A stretch of DNA of 64,000 nucleotides from Mesorhizobium australicum (GCF_900177325.1 NZ_FXBL01000004.1:4030001-4094000), one strand, 5' to 3'; shown: positions 17,112-26,885, counted from the first letter of the stretch. The notes: generated by a model from the sequence alone, not told the origin. Program-made: numbers and translations.

Positions 17112-18050
17112 TCAGTGCGGAACGAGGTTGTTCATCAGATCCGCTTCCGGATCGAAAGGCTGCTTGACCCGGACGGTGTAATGTCCGCCGAGCCTGCCGA
17201 ATTCGCAGATGAAGAGCGTCTTGTCCTTCGAGGACAGCCGCGTCTCGCCCGGCGCCTCGGCCGGCATCTCCAGCACCTGTCCCTCGAACAGCGACGCCAC
17301 CTGGCCGAGCGTCAGCGTGCCCATCGACACGGTCGCCTCGACCGCCACCTTCGAGCGCATGACCTCGCCGCCGAGGCGCGCCTGCCATTCGCCGGAGCCC
17401 GCCTGCCCGGCATCGTCGACGCCGCGCGTGGACAGGACGATCCGCTGCGGCATGGTCACGCAGAACAGGCCCGAGCCGCCTTCGTTGAAGATACGGAAGA
17501 TCAGCCGCGCCGAGGGTCCGTCGCGGTGCACCTGCTTGCGCCGGTCTTCGCCGGCGATCGGACGCGGCAGCGGGAAGCGCACATTGAGCGCTCGCGCGCC
17601 CGAACCGTTGAGCGCCTCGGCGATGCCCTGGAAGACCATCCCGCCGATGTCGAGTTCTATCGCCGACAGGGGCCGCTCGATCGGAGCGAGGGACGCATCG
17701 GACGCAGCGCCGAAGAGGAGCCCGGTGAACAGCGACACGGCCGCGGCGTCCATCGACAGGATCAGCGCGTCGGGCGAGTTCGTCGAGGGCGCGACCGTGA
17801 GCGGCTCGTTGTCGCTCTCTGTCAGGAAGACCTGGGAGATGCGGCCGAGCTCGACGCTTTCGAGCTCGATCTGGAGCAGCGAGGGGACCAGTTGCGACAG
17901 CGCCTTCGCGATCGGCGGCAGCGCGCGTTCGCCGAGCGCCCGCGCAGCGGCGGTCACCTTGTCCGGTTCCGCCGTGTCGCCGATCAACCGCTCGACGAGC
18001 AGGTTGCGCAGGGCGGCGGGAGATCCGGGGGTGACGCCGAGCGAATTCAT
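17112..18050 (-). CDS. fliM: Flagellar motor switch protein FliM (divergent)
   Basis: 312 residues. The C-terminal third is a SpoA-type domain (GTLTLGQVASLFEGQVLEMP). The N-terminal CheY-binding peptide seen in enteric FliM (LSQxEIDALL) is not evident; the protein begins MNSLGVTPGSPAALRNLL. Identity rests on position between motA and fliN and the SpoA domain, as in other rhizobial clusters where FliM is divergent. It begins four bases after the motA stop. Confidence 0.87.
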   Translation of the reverse strand: MNSLGVTPGSPAALRNLLVERLIGDTAEPDKVTAAARALGERALPPIAKALSQLVPSLLQIELESVELGRISQVFLTESDNEPLTVAPSTNSPDALILSMDAAAVSLFTGLLFGAASDASLAPIERPLSAIELDIGGMVFQGIAEALNGSGARALNVRFPLPRPIAGEDRRKQVHRDGPSARLIFRIFNEGGSGLFCVTMPQRIVLSTRGVDDAGQAGSGEWQARLGGEVMRSKVAVEATVSMGTLTLGQVASLFEGQVLEMPAEAPGETRLSSKDKTLFICEFGRLGGHYTVRVKQPFDPEADLMNNLVPH

Positions 18051-18054
18051 CGGA

Positions 18055-18927
18055 TCATGCCGCCTTCTTCTCGGCGCCGCCGTTCAGCGTGCTCTGCTCG
18101 ACGGCGTCGATCGACGGCCGGTCGTAAGAGGAGATGGTCTTGCGACCGAACTCGATGGCGACCTGCGGCAGCGAGCCGTTCATGTAGGCGATCAGCGTCT
18201 GCTTCACGATCGTATAGAGGCGCAGGTTCTTTTCGCGCACCGTCTTGATCTTGGTCGCGATCGGGCCGGCGACGCAATAGGACATGAAGATGCCGAGGAA
18301 AGTGCCGACGAGGGCGGCGCCGATCAGGCCGCCGAGGATTTCCGGCGACTGGTCGAGCGCACCCATCGCCTTCACCACGCCCAGCACCGCCGCGCAGATG
18401 CCGATGGCCGGAAAGCCGTCGCTCATCTGGTTGAGCGCCTGGTAGGCCTTCAGCCGGTCGTGCTTGATGGTCTGGATCTCCTCGTCCATCAGCGCCTCGA
18501 TCTCATGGCTCTTTGCGTTGCCGATGATGATGAGGCGGCAGTAGTCGCAGATGAAATACAACAGGCTCTTGTTCTTCAGGATCGTCGGATAGGCCTGGAA
18601 CAGGGCAGATTCTTCCGGATTGTCGATATGCGCCTCGACCTCGTTGCGCGACTTGGTCCTGAGCTCGCGCATCAGGCTGTGCAGGACGCCGAGCACTTCG
18701 AGATATTCGGTTTCCTTGGGAACGGCCTGCTTGAATGCTTCGAGGACGCCCTTGCCGGTGTCCTTCACCGTCTTCATCGGATTGGCGACGAGGAACGTGC
18801 CGAAGGCCGCTCCGCAGATGATCACCACTTCCCATGGCTGGATGAGCACTTCGATGTGGCCGCCCATGGCCATGAAGCCGCCAAGCACGCAACCGAGCGT
18901 CACGACCAGTCCGATGATGATTCCCAC
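18055..18927 (-). CDS. motA: Flagellar motor stator protein MotA
   Basis: 290 residues from a GTG at 18927; upstream sequence is open but lacks a better start, and [20 protein letters not shown] is the usual MotA N-terminus. There are four membrane segments, two at the N-terminus and two around residues 165-225 ([15 protein letters not shown]), with a large cytoplasmic loop. With MotB it forms the proton-driven stator. Its promoter faces the DUF1217 gene across a 156-base divergent region. motB is far away, with motC and motE, as in other rhizobia. Confidence 0.94.
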   Translation of the reverse strand: MGIIIGLVVTLGCVLGGFMAMGGHIEVLIQPWEVVIICGAAFGTFLVANPMKTVKDTGKGVLEAFKQAVPKETEYLEVLGVLHSLMRELRTKSRNEVEAHIDNPEESALFQAYPTILKNKSLLYFICDYCRLIIIGNAKSHEIEALMDEEIQTIKHDRLKAYQALNQMSDGFPAIGICAAVLGVVKAMGALDQSPEILGGLIGAALVGTFLGIFMSYCVAGPIATKIKTVREKNLRLYTIVKQTLIAYMNGSLPQVAIEFGRKTISSYDRPSIDAVEQSTLNGGAEKKAA

Positions 18928-18961
18928 GGCGACCTGCCTTCGCTGTTTCAGCAGACGATGC

Positions 18962-19046
18962 GTACCCCCCCTGCCTTGCGTGGGGCTTGAATCGACGGCG
19001 GAGCCGGACAGCGGCGATTCAGCTTCACGCAAGGAAGTTGCGCTAT
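18962..19046. promoter_or_regulatory. Divergent promoter region with two facing copies of the CAAG/CTA element
   Basis: An imperfect inverted repeat has arms 18975-18994 and 19015-19033. Reading toward motA, CAAG at 18989-18986 and again at 18978-18975 has an 11-base period, 38-51 bases before the motA GTG. Reading toward 19084, CAAG at 19030-19033 is followed after nine bases by CTAT at 19043, 41 bases before the TTG start. GANTC sites are symmetrically placed in both arms. See the finding on the shared flagellar promoter element. Confidence 0.6.
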
Positions 19047-19083
19047 TCCTTGACGCTGGCGAGCCACGCGAAGGATCGGACGC

Positions 19084-19860
19084 TTGATCAACACCTATGT
19101 GAGCTATCAGCTGATCGCGAAGGATATCGGCAAGTCGCTGGACCGCGTCCAGAACCAGCCGGTCGTCGAGCGCGAGACCGAGTATTATCTCGAAAACATC
19201 ACGAAGGTTAAGTCGATCAAGGAGTTCGTCGCCGACGACCGGCTCTTCCGCTACGCCATGAAAGCGCATGGGCTGGAGGACATGGCCTATGCCAAGGCCT
19301 TCATGGTGAAGGCGCTGGAAGGCGGCGTCGAGGACAAGGACTCCTTCGCAAACAAGCTCAGCGACAAGCGCTACAAGGAATTCGTCAACACGTTCAACTT
19401 CGAGGCCTATGGCGACACCGCGACGCTGTTCACCAAGGCCCAGCAGGGAACGGTCGACAAATATCTGCGCCAGACGCTGGAGGAGAACGCCGGCGACCAG
19501 AACGAGGGCGTCCGCCTGGCGCTCTATTTCGAGCGCAAGGCTTCGTCCATCACCAATGCCTACGAGATCCTGGCCGATCCCGCGCTGAAACAGGTCGCCT
19601 TCACGGCGCTTGGCCTGCCCGATTCTTTCGGCAATGCCGACATCGACAAGCAGGCGAAGCTGATCGAGGAGCGGATCGACCTCGAGGATTTCAAGGATCC
19701 TGAACTGCTTAGCAAGTTCATCAACCGCTTCACCACGCTCTGGGAAATCAACAATCCGACGGTGTCCGCGGCGTCCCTCGTTACGACGCTGTTCACCCAG
19801 CCCGAATACGGCATCTCGACGAATCTGCTGCTGACCATGCAGTCGATGAAAGCCTACTGA
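19084..19860 (+). CDS. DUF1217 flagellar-cluster protein
   Basis: 258 residues from a TTG at 19084, preceded by GCGAAGGATCGG. The sequence begins [20 protein letters not shown] and is mainly helical, without signal peptide or membrane segment. It matches the DUF1217 family, which is found almost only in alphaproteobacterial flagellar loci. The biochemical role is unknown. It opens the operon with flgF one base downstream and fliI next, which suggests a part in rod or export function. Confidence 0.75.
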   Translation: MINTYVSYQLIAKDIGKSLDRVQNQPVVERETEYYLENITKVKSIKEFVADDRLFRYAMKAHGLEDMAYAKAFMVKALEGGVEDKDSFANKLSDKRYKEFVNTFNFEAYGDTATLFTKAQQGTVDKYLRQTLEENAGDQNEGVRLALYFERKASSITNAYEILADPALKQVAFTALGLPDSFGNADIDKQAKLIEERIDLEDFKDPELLSKFINRFTTLWEINNPTVSAASLVTTLFTQPEYGISTNLLLTMQSMKAY

Positions 19861-19861
19861 G

Positions 19862-20584
19862 ATGCAGGATTCGCTCTACGTCGCCCTGTCGTCGCAGATC
19901 GCGCTCGAAAGGCGTCTCAACACGATCGCCGACAACGTCGCCAATGCGGGCACGGTCGGCTTCCGGGCGACGCAGATCAAGTTCGAGGACGTGCTGACCG
20001 GCTCCGGCGCCAACGAGACAGCCTTCGTCTCCACCGGCGGCACCTTCCTGTCGCAGGCCAAGGGCGCGTTCCGCGCCACGGAGAACCCGTTCGACCTCGC
20101 GGTGCGCGGCGACGCATGGTTCGCGCTCGCCACGCCCGCCGGCCAGGTGATGACGCGCGACGGCCGCTTCTCCATGCTCCAGACCGGCCAGATCGTCTCG
20201 GTCGAGGGCTATCCGGTGCTGGACGCCGCCGGAACGCCGCTGCAGCTCGATCCCGCCTCTGGGGCGCCAGTGGTCAGCGCCGACGGCTTTATCCGGCAGA
20301 ACGGCCAGCAGGTCGGCGCCTTCGGCCTGTTCAGCTTCGACCCAGGCGAGAACTTCACCCGCTACGGCAATTCCGGCGTTATCGCCAACGGCACGCAGCA
20401 GCCGGTTGTCGACCGCGCCGACACCGGCGTGCTTCAGGGCTATGTCGAGGATTCCAATGTCAATCCCGTCATGGAGATGACACGGCTGATCATGGTGCAG
20501 CGCGCCTTCGAGAGCGCGGGCTCCGCGATCAAGCAGACCGAGCAGACCTTCACCGACGCCGTCAAGACGCTTGGCAGCCGCTGA
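19862..20584 (+). CDS. flgF: Flagellar basal-body rod protein FlgF
   Basis: 240 residues. The N-terminal heptad-rich helix with [20 protein letters not shown] and the C-terminal [22 protein letters not shown] are the two FlgE/F/G-family coiled segments that pack together in the rod. Shorter than FlgG (260), as expected for FlgF, the proximal rod subunit next to fliI in rhizobia. It is exported without a cleaved signal through the flagellar type III system. It follows the DUF1217 gene by one base. Confidence 0.92.
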   Translation: MQDSLYVALSSQIALERRLNTIADNVANAGTVGFRATQIKFEDVLTGSGANETAFVSTGGTFLSQAKGAFRATENPFDLAVRGDAWFALATPAGQVMTRDGRFSMLQTGQIVSVEGYPVLDAAGTPLQLDPASGAPVVSADGFIRQNGQQVGAFGLFSFDPGENFTRYGNSGVIANGTQQPVVDRADTGVLQGYVEDSNVNPVMEMTRLIMVQRAFESAGSAIKQTEQTFTDAVKTLGSR

Positions 20585-20594
20585 GGCCTGAACG

Positions 20595-21974
20595 GTGACC
20601 TCGGACTCCTCCGCCACTTCCGGACAGAACCGGCTCGCCGCGCTGGAAAGCGCCATGGCGCGCTTCACGGCTCCAGACGCGCTCATGCGCACGGGCGGAC
20701 GCGTGGTCGAGGTCTCGGCGACGCATTACCGGGTGCGCGGCCTGTCGCGGAAGGCCTGTATCGGCGACGTGGTCGAGCATGAGGGGCCAAAGGGGCGGCG
20801 CGCCGGCGAGATCGTGCGCGTCACGCCGGACGACGTGCTGGTCTCGCCCTTCGAGACGACAGCGGACCTCGCCATCGACACCCCGGTGTTCAACAGCGGC
20901 CCGCTTGCAGTGCGGCCCGATCACACCTGGCGCGGCCGCGTCGTCAACGCGCTCGGCCATCCGATCGACGGCGGCCCGCCCGTCGGCCACGGCGAGCAGG
21001 CGGGCGGACATGCGGTGAGCGCGATGAGCCGCCAGCGTGTCGAAGCCGCCTTCAAGACGGGCGTGCGGGTGATCGACATCTTCACCCCGCTCTGCTTCGG
21101 CCAGCGCATGGGCGTTTTCGCCGGCTCCGGTGTCGGCAAGTCGACGCTGCTCGCCATGCTGGCAGCGGCCGATTCCTTCGACACGGCGGTCATCTCGCTG
21201 GTGGGCGAGCGCGGCCGCGAGGTGCGCGAATTCCTCGAAGATACGGTCGGGCCGAAGAACATGGCCAAGACCGTGGCGGTGGTCTCGACCAGCGACGAGA
21301 GCGCGATGATGCGCCGCCGCGCGCCGGCGACCGCGATGAGCGTGGCAGAATATTTCCGCGACCGCGGCGACCGGGTGCTGCTGATCGTCGATTCCGTCAC
21401 CCGCTTCGCCCATGCGCTGCGCGAAGTCGCGACCGCCGCTGGCGAACCGCCGATCGCGCGCGGCTATCCGGCCTCGGTGTTCACCGAACTGCCGAAGCTG
21501 CTCGAACGCGCCGGACCCGGCACCGCGGGAGAGACGGGCTCGATCACGGCGATCATCTCGGTGCTGGTGGACGGCGACGACCACAACGACCCGATCGCCG
21601 ACAGCGTGCGCGGCATTCTCGACGGCCACGTCGTGCTCGACCGCTCGATCGCCGAGCAGGGCCGGTTCCCGGCGGTCAATCCCCTCGCCTCGATCTCGCG
21701 CCTGTCGGGACGCGCCTGGAGCGGCGACGAGAAGACGCTGGTCGCTCGCCTCAAGGCGATGATCTCGCGCTTCGAGGAGACGCGCGACATCCGCCTGCTC
21801 GGCGCCTATGCGCCCGGCTCCGATCCCGAACTCGACCTCGCAGTCCGGCAGGTCCCCTTGATCTACGAAGCGCTCGGCCAGTCGCCCGGCGACCCGCGCA
21901 CCAAGGATCCGTTCGCGGACCTCGCACGTCACCTCAAGGCAAGGGAGGCGCAGAATGGCCAGCAAGCTGCCTGA
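20595..21974 (+). CDS. fliI: Flagellum-specific export ATPase FliI
   Basis: 459 residues from GTG at 20595. Walker A is FAGSGVGKSTLLAML near residue 175, and Walker B is VLLIVDSVTRFAHAL near residue 263. The ATPase is related to F1 beta and powers or primes substrate unfolding at the export gate, with FliH and FliJ. It lies ten bases after flgF. Its 3' end overlaps the next gene by 20 bases. Confidence 0.95.
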   Translation: MTSDSSATSGQNRLAALESAMARFTAPDALMRTGGRVVEVSATHYRVRGLSRKACIGDVVEHEGPKGRRAGEIVRVTPDDVLVSPFETTADLAIDTPVFNSGPLAVRPDHTWRGRVVNALGHPIDGGPPVGHGEQAGGHAVSAMSRQRVEAAFKTGVRVIDIFTPLCFGQRMGVFAGSGVGKSTLLAMLAAADSFDTAVISLVGERGREVREFLEDTVGPKNMAKTVAVVSTSDESAMMRRRAPATAMSVAEYFRDRGDRVLLIVDSVTRFAHALREVATAAGEPPIARGYPASVFTELPKLLERAGPGTAGETGSITAIISVLVDGDDHNDPIADSVRGILDGHVVLDRSIAEQGRFPAVNPLASISRLSGRAWSGDEKTLVARLKAMISRFEETRDIRLLGAYAPGSDPELDLAVRQVPLIYEALGQSPGDPRTKDPFADLARHLKAREAQNGQQAA

Positions 21975-22629
21975 GTGGAAGGACATCCCCATCGTGGCCC
22001 CGGTCGGCGAGCCGAAAAAGGGCTGGTGGAAACGCGACAGGTCGAAACGGCAGAAAACGCCCAAGGCACCGGAGCCCCGCAAGGGCGCGGCGCCGGCGAA
22101 GGCCGCCGGCTGGCGCACGCGGCTCGGCCTGTCCAGCAGCTATTCGCGCGACGACATCCTCCTGTTCGCATCGGGCACCGTGCTGGCAGGCTTCTGCGCC
22201 TTCTTCCCCTGGTACGTGTTCCTGAACCAGGACCAGTTCGGCATCCGCGCGGTGAAGCTGGAGAACATTCCTTCGAGCGGTCCCTCGCCCCGCAGCGGGA
22301 TCGCTGCCAACCGCATCGCTTCGGAGACGGCGACGAAGGACAACCGGGAGACCGACCTCGACACCTTCACGACGGGCACCACGCCCGCCGAGGAAGAGGA
22401 AAAGGACCTTCCGCGGATCGCCGACCAGCCCTTCCCGGTCGCCACGCCCGAATTCGAGCTCGTCCATGTCGCCAACGGGCGCGCAATGATCCAGGACGAC
22501 CAGGGCCTTTACGTCGTGCAGCGCGGCTCGCTCCTGCCCGACAACAGCCGCGTGGCCAAGATCGAGAAGCGCGACGGCCACTGGGTGCTGGTGACGACGG
22601 CCGACCGCGTGCTCGAAATCACCAACTAG
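21955..22629 (+). CDS. Flagellar-cluster membrane protein of unknown function
   Basis: 224 residues. A basic, Lys/Pro-rich N-terminal 50 residues is followed by one membrane segment near residues 66-85 (LLFASGTVLAGFCAFFPWYV), an acidic linker (EEEEKDLP), and a C-terminal domain of about 65 residues (ELVHVANGRAMIQDDQGLYV). This predicts a short cytoplasmic tail and a periplasmic domain. It overlaps fliI by 20 bases and precedes flgB. I recall a gene of similar layout at this place in Sinorhizobium. No function is known to me; a rod or stator-associated role is a guess. Confidence 0.7.
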   Translation: MASKLPEWKDIPIVAPVGEPKKGWWKRDRSKRQKTPKAPEPRKGAAPAKAAGWRTRLGLSSSYSRDDILLFASGTVLAGFCAFFPWYVFLNQDQFGIRAVKLENIPSSGPSPRSGIAANRIASETATKDNRETDLDTFTTGTTPAEEEEKDLPRIADQPFPVATPEFELVHVANGRAMIQDDQGLYVVQRGSLLPDNSRVAKIEKRDGHWVLVTTADRVLEITN

Positions 22630-22653
22630 CCCCGCCGCACCTCCCCTCCCCCG

Positions 22654-22683
22654 CAAGGTCCGCGCAAGTCACGGTGCCTATCG
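22654..22683 (+). promoter_or_regulatory. Flagellar promoter element before flgB
   Basis: The clearest copy of the shared element: CGCAAG at 22652-22657 and CGCAAG at 22663-22668, exactly 11 bases apart, then nine bases and CTATCG at 22678. The flgB ATG lies 45 bases beyond the CTA. Confidence 0.6.
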
Positions 22684-22722
22684 TCGTTTCACTCGCCAGA
22701 GAAACGTCGCAAGGAACCGTTG

Positions 22723-23100
22723 ATGGTTCAGTCAGTGCAACTGTTCCAGCTCGCCTCCTTCCAGGCGGACTGGCTGTCGGCCCGCCAGGCGGCGCTGACC
22801 AGCAACATCGCCAATGCCAACACGCCGGGATACCGCGCCGTCGACGTCACCTCCTTCGAGAAGGTGCTGAAGAACTCGACTTCCGCCGTCTCGGTCACCA
22901 GCCCGGGCCATATCCCGATCGGCGGCTCCGACGCCACGTTCGGCACGCAGGCGCGCGCCCAGACGTCGAGACTCCCCTCCGGCAACACGGTGCAGGTCGA
23001 GGACGAACTGATCAAGTCGAACGAAGTCCGCCAGGCGTTCGAACTGAACACCGCGATCGTCAAGTCCTTCCACCGCATGTTCATGATGACGGCGAAGTGA
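22723..23100 (+). CDS. flgB: Flagellar basal-body rod protein FlgB
   Basis: 125 residues from ATG 22723, with AAGGAA six bases before it; a TTG immediately upstream is the alternative. The motif [18 protein letters not shown] (residues 22-39) is the conserved N-terminal rod-protein signature. FlgB is the most proximal rod subunit contacting FliE. It opens flgB-flgC-fliE-flgG-flgA-flgI-motE-flgH-fliL-fliP, and a copy of the flagellar promoter element lies just before it. Confidence 0.95.
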   Translation: MVQSVQLFQLASFQADWLSARQAALTSNIANANTPGYRAVDVTSFEKVLKNSTSAVSVTSPGHIPIGGSDATFGTQARAQTSRLPSGNTVQVEDELIKSNEVRQAFELNTAIVKSFHRMFMMTAK

Positions 23101-23107
23101 GGGACAG

Positions 23108-23527
23108 ATGGATCCGCTGACAACCTCGCTCCGCGTCGCTGCCTCCGGGCTCACCGCCCAGTCGGAGCGGCTCCGCGTCGTGGCCGAGAACATGGCGAAC
23201 GCGCAGTCGACCGCCAACAGCGCGCAGGAAGCCCCCTATACGCGCAAGACCATCTCCTTCGGCTCGCTCGTCGACCGGCAGAGCGGCGTCTCCTTCGTCA
23301 GCGTGGCATCGCGCTCGACCGATCCGGCCGAGTTCCCGACCGAATATATGCCCGGGCACCAGGCGGCCGACGAGAACGGCTACGTCAAGATGCCGAACGT
23401 CAACATGCTGGTCGAGATGGCCGACATGCGCGAGGCGAACCGGTCCTACGAGGCGAACCTCCAGACCATCAAGCAGGCGCGCGAGCTCATCTCGATGACC
23501 ATCGACCTGTTGAGGAGCCAGTCATGA
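23108..23527 (+). CDS. flgC: Flagellar basal-body rod protein FlgC
   Basis: 139 residues. The N-terminal signature is [20 protein letters not shown] and the C-terminal [20 protein letters not shown] gives the paired helices. It forms the proximal rod with FlgB and FlgF. The stop overlaps the fliE start by four bases (ATGA). Confidence 0.95.
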   Translation: MDPLTTSLRVAASGLTAQSERLRVVAENMANAQSTANSAQEAPYTRKTISFGSLVDRQSGVSFVSVASRSTDPAEFPTEYMPGHQAADENGYVKMPNVNMLVEMADMREANRSYEANLQTIKQARELISMTIDLLRSQS

Positions 23528-23841
23528 TCGGCGGCATTTCCCCCGTAGGCAGCATCGGCGCCCGCAGTCTCCTCGAGAACCTGTCCGGCGCGGGCGAAAC
23601 GGCAACGGGGGCGGACTTCGGCGCTTCGCTCGCAAAAGCGCTCTCCAACGCGGCGAGCAACACCGTGACCACCCTCCAGAGCGCGGACCAGGTGTCGATG
23701 AAGGCGCTGCAGGGCGGCGACGTGACCGCCCGCGAGGTGGTGGATTCGGTCATGAGCGCCGAGCGCTCGCTCCAGGCGGCGATCGCCATCCGCGACAAGA
23801 TTGTCACCGCCTATCTCGAAGTCAGCCGCATGGCGATCTGA
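23524..23841 (+). CDS. fliE: Flagellar hook-basal body protein FliE
   Basis: 105 residues, the usual length. The C-terminal half ([20 protein letters not shown], then [20 protein letters not shown]) is the conserved FliE region that links the MS ring to the rod. Translationally coupled to flgC and followed 12 bases later by flgG. Confidence 0.93.
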   Translation: MIGGISPVGSIGARSLLENLSGAGETATGADFGASLAKALSNAASNTVTTLQSADQVSMKALQGGDVTAREVVDSVMSAERSLQAAIAIRDKIVTAYLEVSRMAI

Positions 23842-23853
23842 GGACATAGTATC

Positions 23854-24636
23854 ATGAGAGCACTCGCCATCGCCGCGACGGGCATGAACGCCCAGCAGAC
23901 CAATCTCGAGGTCATCGCGAACAACATCGCCAACATCAACACGACCGGCTTCAAGCGCGCCCGCGCCGAATTCTCGGACCTGCTCTACCAGGTCGAGCGA
24001 TTGGCCGGCGTGCCCAACCAGGCGAACGCCTCCGTCGTGCCGGAAGGCGCGCATATCGGCCTGGGCGTGAAGACCTCGGCGGTGCGCAACCTGCACGTCC
24101 AGGGTTCGCTCACCAGCACCGGCAACAAATACGACCTCGCGCTGGTCGGCGCCGGCATGTTCCAGATCGAGGGCCCGAACGGCGAGACCTTCTACACCCG
24201 CGCCGGCGCCTTCAACACCAATGCCACGGGGCAGCTCGTCACCATCGACGGCAATGCGGTGATGCCCGCGATCACCGTGCCGACCGACGCGACCGAGGTC
24301 ATCGTCAACAAGTCGGGACAGGTCTTCGCCCGGATCGACGGCCAGACCGCGCTGCAGGAGCTCGGCCAGCTCACGCTTGCGACCTTCGCCAACGAAGCGG
24401 GGCTCACGCCGCTGGGCGACAACCTGTTCGCCGAGACCGAAGCCTCCGGTCCGGCGGTCGTCGGCGTGGCCGGCGATCCGGGTTTCGGCACGATCGAGCA
24501 GGGCTATCTGGAGAACTCCAACGTCGACCCGGTCAAGGAGATCACCGACATGATCTCGGCCCAGCGCGCCTACGAGATGAACTCCAAGGTCATCAAGGCC
24601 GCCGAGGAGATGGCCGCGACCATCTCGCAGCGGTGA
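23854..24636 (+). CDS. flgG: Flagellar distal rod protein FlgG
   Basis: 260 residues, beginning [20 protein letters not shown], the standard FlgG start, with [18 protein letters not shown] next and [20 protein letters not shown] at the C-terminus. FlgG builds the distal rod that spans the periplasm through the P and L rings. It is coupled to flgA: the flgA ATG shares a base with the flgG stop (TGATG). Confidence 0.96.
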   Translation: MRALAIAATGMNAQQTNLEVIANNIANINTTGFKRARAEFSDLLYQVERLAGVPNQANASVVPEGAHIGLGVKTSAVRNLHVQGSLTSTGNKYDLALVGAGMFQIEGPNGETFYTRAGAFNTNATGQLVTIDGNAVMPAITVPTDATEVIVNKSGQVFARIDGQTALQELGQLTLATFANEAGLTPLGDNLFAETEASGPAVVGVAGDPGFGTIEQGYLENSNVDPVKEITDMISAQRAYEMNSKVIKAAEEMAATISQR

Positions 24637-25100
24637 TGAGTGCGATGCGGCGGCTGGCGACATTCCTCGCAGGTGCCATGGCGGCCACGCTGTGGCTGTC
24701 GGCAGCACCTGCCGCGGAAATGGCGGTCGTCGTCACGCGCATTGTCTATCCGGGCGAGACCGTGACCGCCGACACGCTGGACCAGGTGGCGCTGCGGCCC
24801 AGTGCGCGCACCACCGCGCCCTTCGTGCAGGACCTCGACCAGGCCGACGGCAAGGTGGCGAAACGCACCCTCCTGCCGGGCAAGCTCATCCCGGTCAGCT
24901 CGCTGCGCGATCCCTATATCGTCGAGGCGGGAGAGCCGGTGACGGTCGTCTTCAAGCAGGGCGGCCTGACGATCCAGGCGACCGCGGTCCCGCTCCAGCC
25001 CGGCAGCCTCGGCGACGTGCTGCGGCTTCGCAACGCCGACAGCGGCAAGATCTTCACCGGCATCGTGATGGCCGACGGCACGGTCAGGGTCGGCGGATGA
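24636..25100 (+). CDS. flgA: P-ring assembly chaperone FlgA
   Basis: 154 residues. The N-terminus (LATFLAGAMAATLWLSAAPAAE) is a cleavable Sec signal, placing the protein in the periplasm. The rest is the short SAF-type C-terminal domain (VVVTRIVYPGETVTADTLDQ), as usual for rhizobial FlgA. It assists FlgI polymerisation around the rod. Overlaps flgI by four bases (ATGA). Confidence 0.9.
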   Translation: MSAMRRLATFLAGAMAATLWLSAAPAAEMAVVVTRIVYPGETVTADTLDQVALRPSARTTAPFVQDLDQADGKVAKRTLLPGKLIPVSSLRDPYIVEAGEPVTVVFKQGGLTIQATAVPLQPGSLGDVLRLRNADSGKIFTGIVMADGTVRVGG

Positions 25101-26347
25101 AACGCGTCCTCCTCGCTCTCCTGTTCGCCGCCCAGCTCGCGGCGCCGGCCGCTTCGGCCGACCTGGCGGAGCCGATCGTGATCGGGCCCGGCACCGGCGC
25201 ACCGGCGGTCTATGGCGGCGGCGGATACATCCACGACACGCCGGCGGCGAAGACCGTGCGCTTCTCCGCCAATGGCGGACCTTCCTCGCTGCCTTCGTTG
25301 GGGGCGCCGTCGCGCATCAAGGACATCGCGACGCTGCAGAGCTCGCGCGACAACCAGCTGATCGGCTACGGCCTGGTCATCGGCCTCCAGGGTTCCGGCG
25401 ACAATCTGCGCAGCGCGCCCTTCACCGACCAGTCGATCCGCGCCATGCTGCAGAACCTCGGCATCTCGCTGCAGGGCGGCCAGGCGCGCGCCAAGAATGT
25501 CGCGGCCGTCATCGTCACGGCGAACATGCCCGCCTTCGTCCAGTCGGGCGCCCGCATCGACGTCACCGTTTCCTCGCTCGGCGACGCGACCTCGCTCACC
25601 GGCGGCACGCTGGTGATGACGCCGCTGCGCGCGCCGGACGGCGAGATCTACGCCGTCGCGCAGGGACCGGTGATCGTCTCCGGCTTCGCCGCGCAGGGCC
25701 AGGCCGAGACCGTCTCCAAGGGCGTGCCGACCTCCGGCCGCGTGCCCGGCGGCGCGATCGTGGAGCGCGAGGTGCCGTCGCAGTTCCGAGAGGACGCGGT
25801 GCTGACGCTGCAACTGCGCAATCCTGACTTCTCGACCGCGATCCGCATCACCGACGCGATCAACGAATACGGCATGAACCGCTTCGGCAAGCGCGTCGCC
25901 AGCGAGCAGGATGCCCGCACCGTCATGATCAAGCGGCCGGACAACATCTCCTCCGCCCGCTTCGTCGCCGAACTGGAGAACATCCTCGTCGCGACGGATT
26001 CGCCGGCCAAGGTGGTCATCGACGAGCGGACCGGCACGATCGTGATCGGCCAGGCGGTGAAGATCTCCAAGGTCGCGATCAGCTACGGCGCGCTCACCGT
26101 GCGCATCACCGAGATGCCGACGGTCGTTCAGCCGGAGCCGTTCTCGAACGGCGAGACGGCGGTGGAGCCGTCGACGACGATCGATGCCACCCAGGAGGGC
26201 GGCGATGTCGCCACGCTCGACGGGCCGGACCTGGAGACGCTGGTCGCGGGCCTCAACCGCATCGGCGTCAAACCCGACGGCATCATCGCCATTCTCCAGG
26301 GCATCAAGTCGGCCGGCGCGCTCCAGGCCGACCTGGTGCTGCAATAA
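25097..26347 (+). CDS. flgI: Flagellar P-ring protein FlgI
   Basis: 416 residues. The signal peptide MKRVLLALLFAAQLAAPAAS is followed by an unusual Gly-rich stretch (residues about 22-72, with VIGPGTGAPAVYGGGGY) before the normal FlgI start SRIKDIATLQSSRDNQLIGY. The C-terminal GLNRIGVKPDGIIAILQGIK is typical. Other FlgI proteins are about 370 residues, so the extra segment accounts for the length. It polymerises in the peptidoglycan layer as a bushing for the rod. Confidence 0.94.
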   Translation: MKRVLLALLFAAQLAAPAASADLAEPIVIGPGTGAPAVYGGGGYIHDTPAAKTVRFSANGGPSSLPSLGAPSRIKDIATLQSSRDNQLIGYGLVIGLQGSGDNLRSAPFTDQSIRAMLQNLGISLQGGQARAKNVAAVIVTANMPAFVQSGARIDVTVSSLGDATSLTGGTLVMTPLRAPDGEIYAVAQGPVIVSGFAAQGQAETVSKGVPTSGRVPGGAIVEREVPSQFREDAVLTLQLRNPDFSTAIRITDAINEYGMNRFGKRVASEQDARTVMIKRPDNISSARFVAELENILVATDSPAKVVIDERTGTIVIGQAVKISKVAISYGALTVRITEMPTVVQPEPFSNGETAVEPSTTIDATQEGGDVATLDGPDLETLVAGLNRIGVKPDGIIAILQGIKSAGALQADLVLQ

Positions 26348-26357
26348 GGATGCAGGG

Positions 26358-26885
26358 ATGAACGCGCGAACGATCGAAATCAGGGTTCCGAGGCTGGCAG
26401 CGTCCGTGCTCGCCTGCGCGGCGATCGCGGTGGCGGTCTCGGGCGTGCCCGGCGCGACGCAGGACCAGACGACGCAGACCTTCAACTCGGCTGAGGAGAT
26501 CGAGAAGTTCTGCGGCAACATCGCCGACGCCGCGCGCGACCGCCGCTATGCCATCCAGACCCGCGAGCTGGAGGCGCTGAAGGCCGACATCGACCAGCGC
26601 GTGAAGCAGCTGGAGGAAAAGCGCGCCGAATACGAGAAATGGATGAAGCTGCGCCAGGAGTTCATGGACCAAGCGACCGAGAACGTCGTCTCGATCTATG
26701 CCCGCATGCGCCCGGACGCCGCCGCCGAACGGCTGGCCGAGATGGACCCCAGGCTCGCCGCGGCCATCATGCTCAAGCTGCAGGTCAAGCAGTCGGGCCA
26801 GATCATGAACGAGATGGAACGCGCCACGGCCGCGAAGCTGACCAGCATCATGTCGAGCGCGGCGCGAAAGGAAGACCCGACATGA
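26358..26885 (+). CDS. motE: Motility protein MotE (MotC chaperone, MgtE-N-like)
   Basis: 175 residues. A signal-like N-terminus (VLACAAIAVAVSGVPGA) is followed by a coiled coil (near residues 65-95, LEALKADIDQRVKQLEEKRA) and an MgtE-N-like segment (ARMRPDAAAERLAEMDPRLA). In Sinorhizobium MotE is a periplasmic dimer that folds and targets MotC. Position between flgI and flgH is the same as there. Overlaps flgH by four bases. Confidence 0.88.
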   Translation: MNARTIEIRVPRLAASVLACAAIAVAVSGVPGATQDQTTQTFNSAEEIEKFCGNIADAARDRRYAIQTRELEALKADIDQRVKQLEEKRAEYEKWMKLRQEFMDQATENVVSIYARMRPDAAAERLAEMDPRLAAAIMLKLQVKQSGQIMNEMERATAAKLTSIMSSAARKEDPT

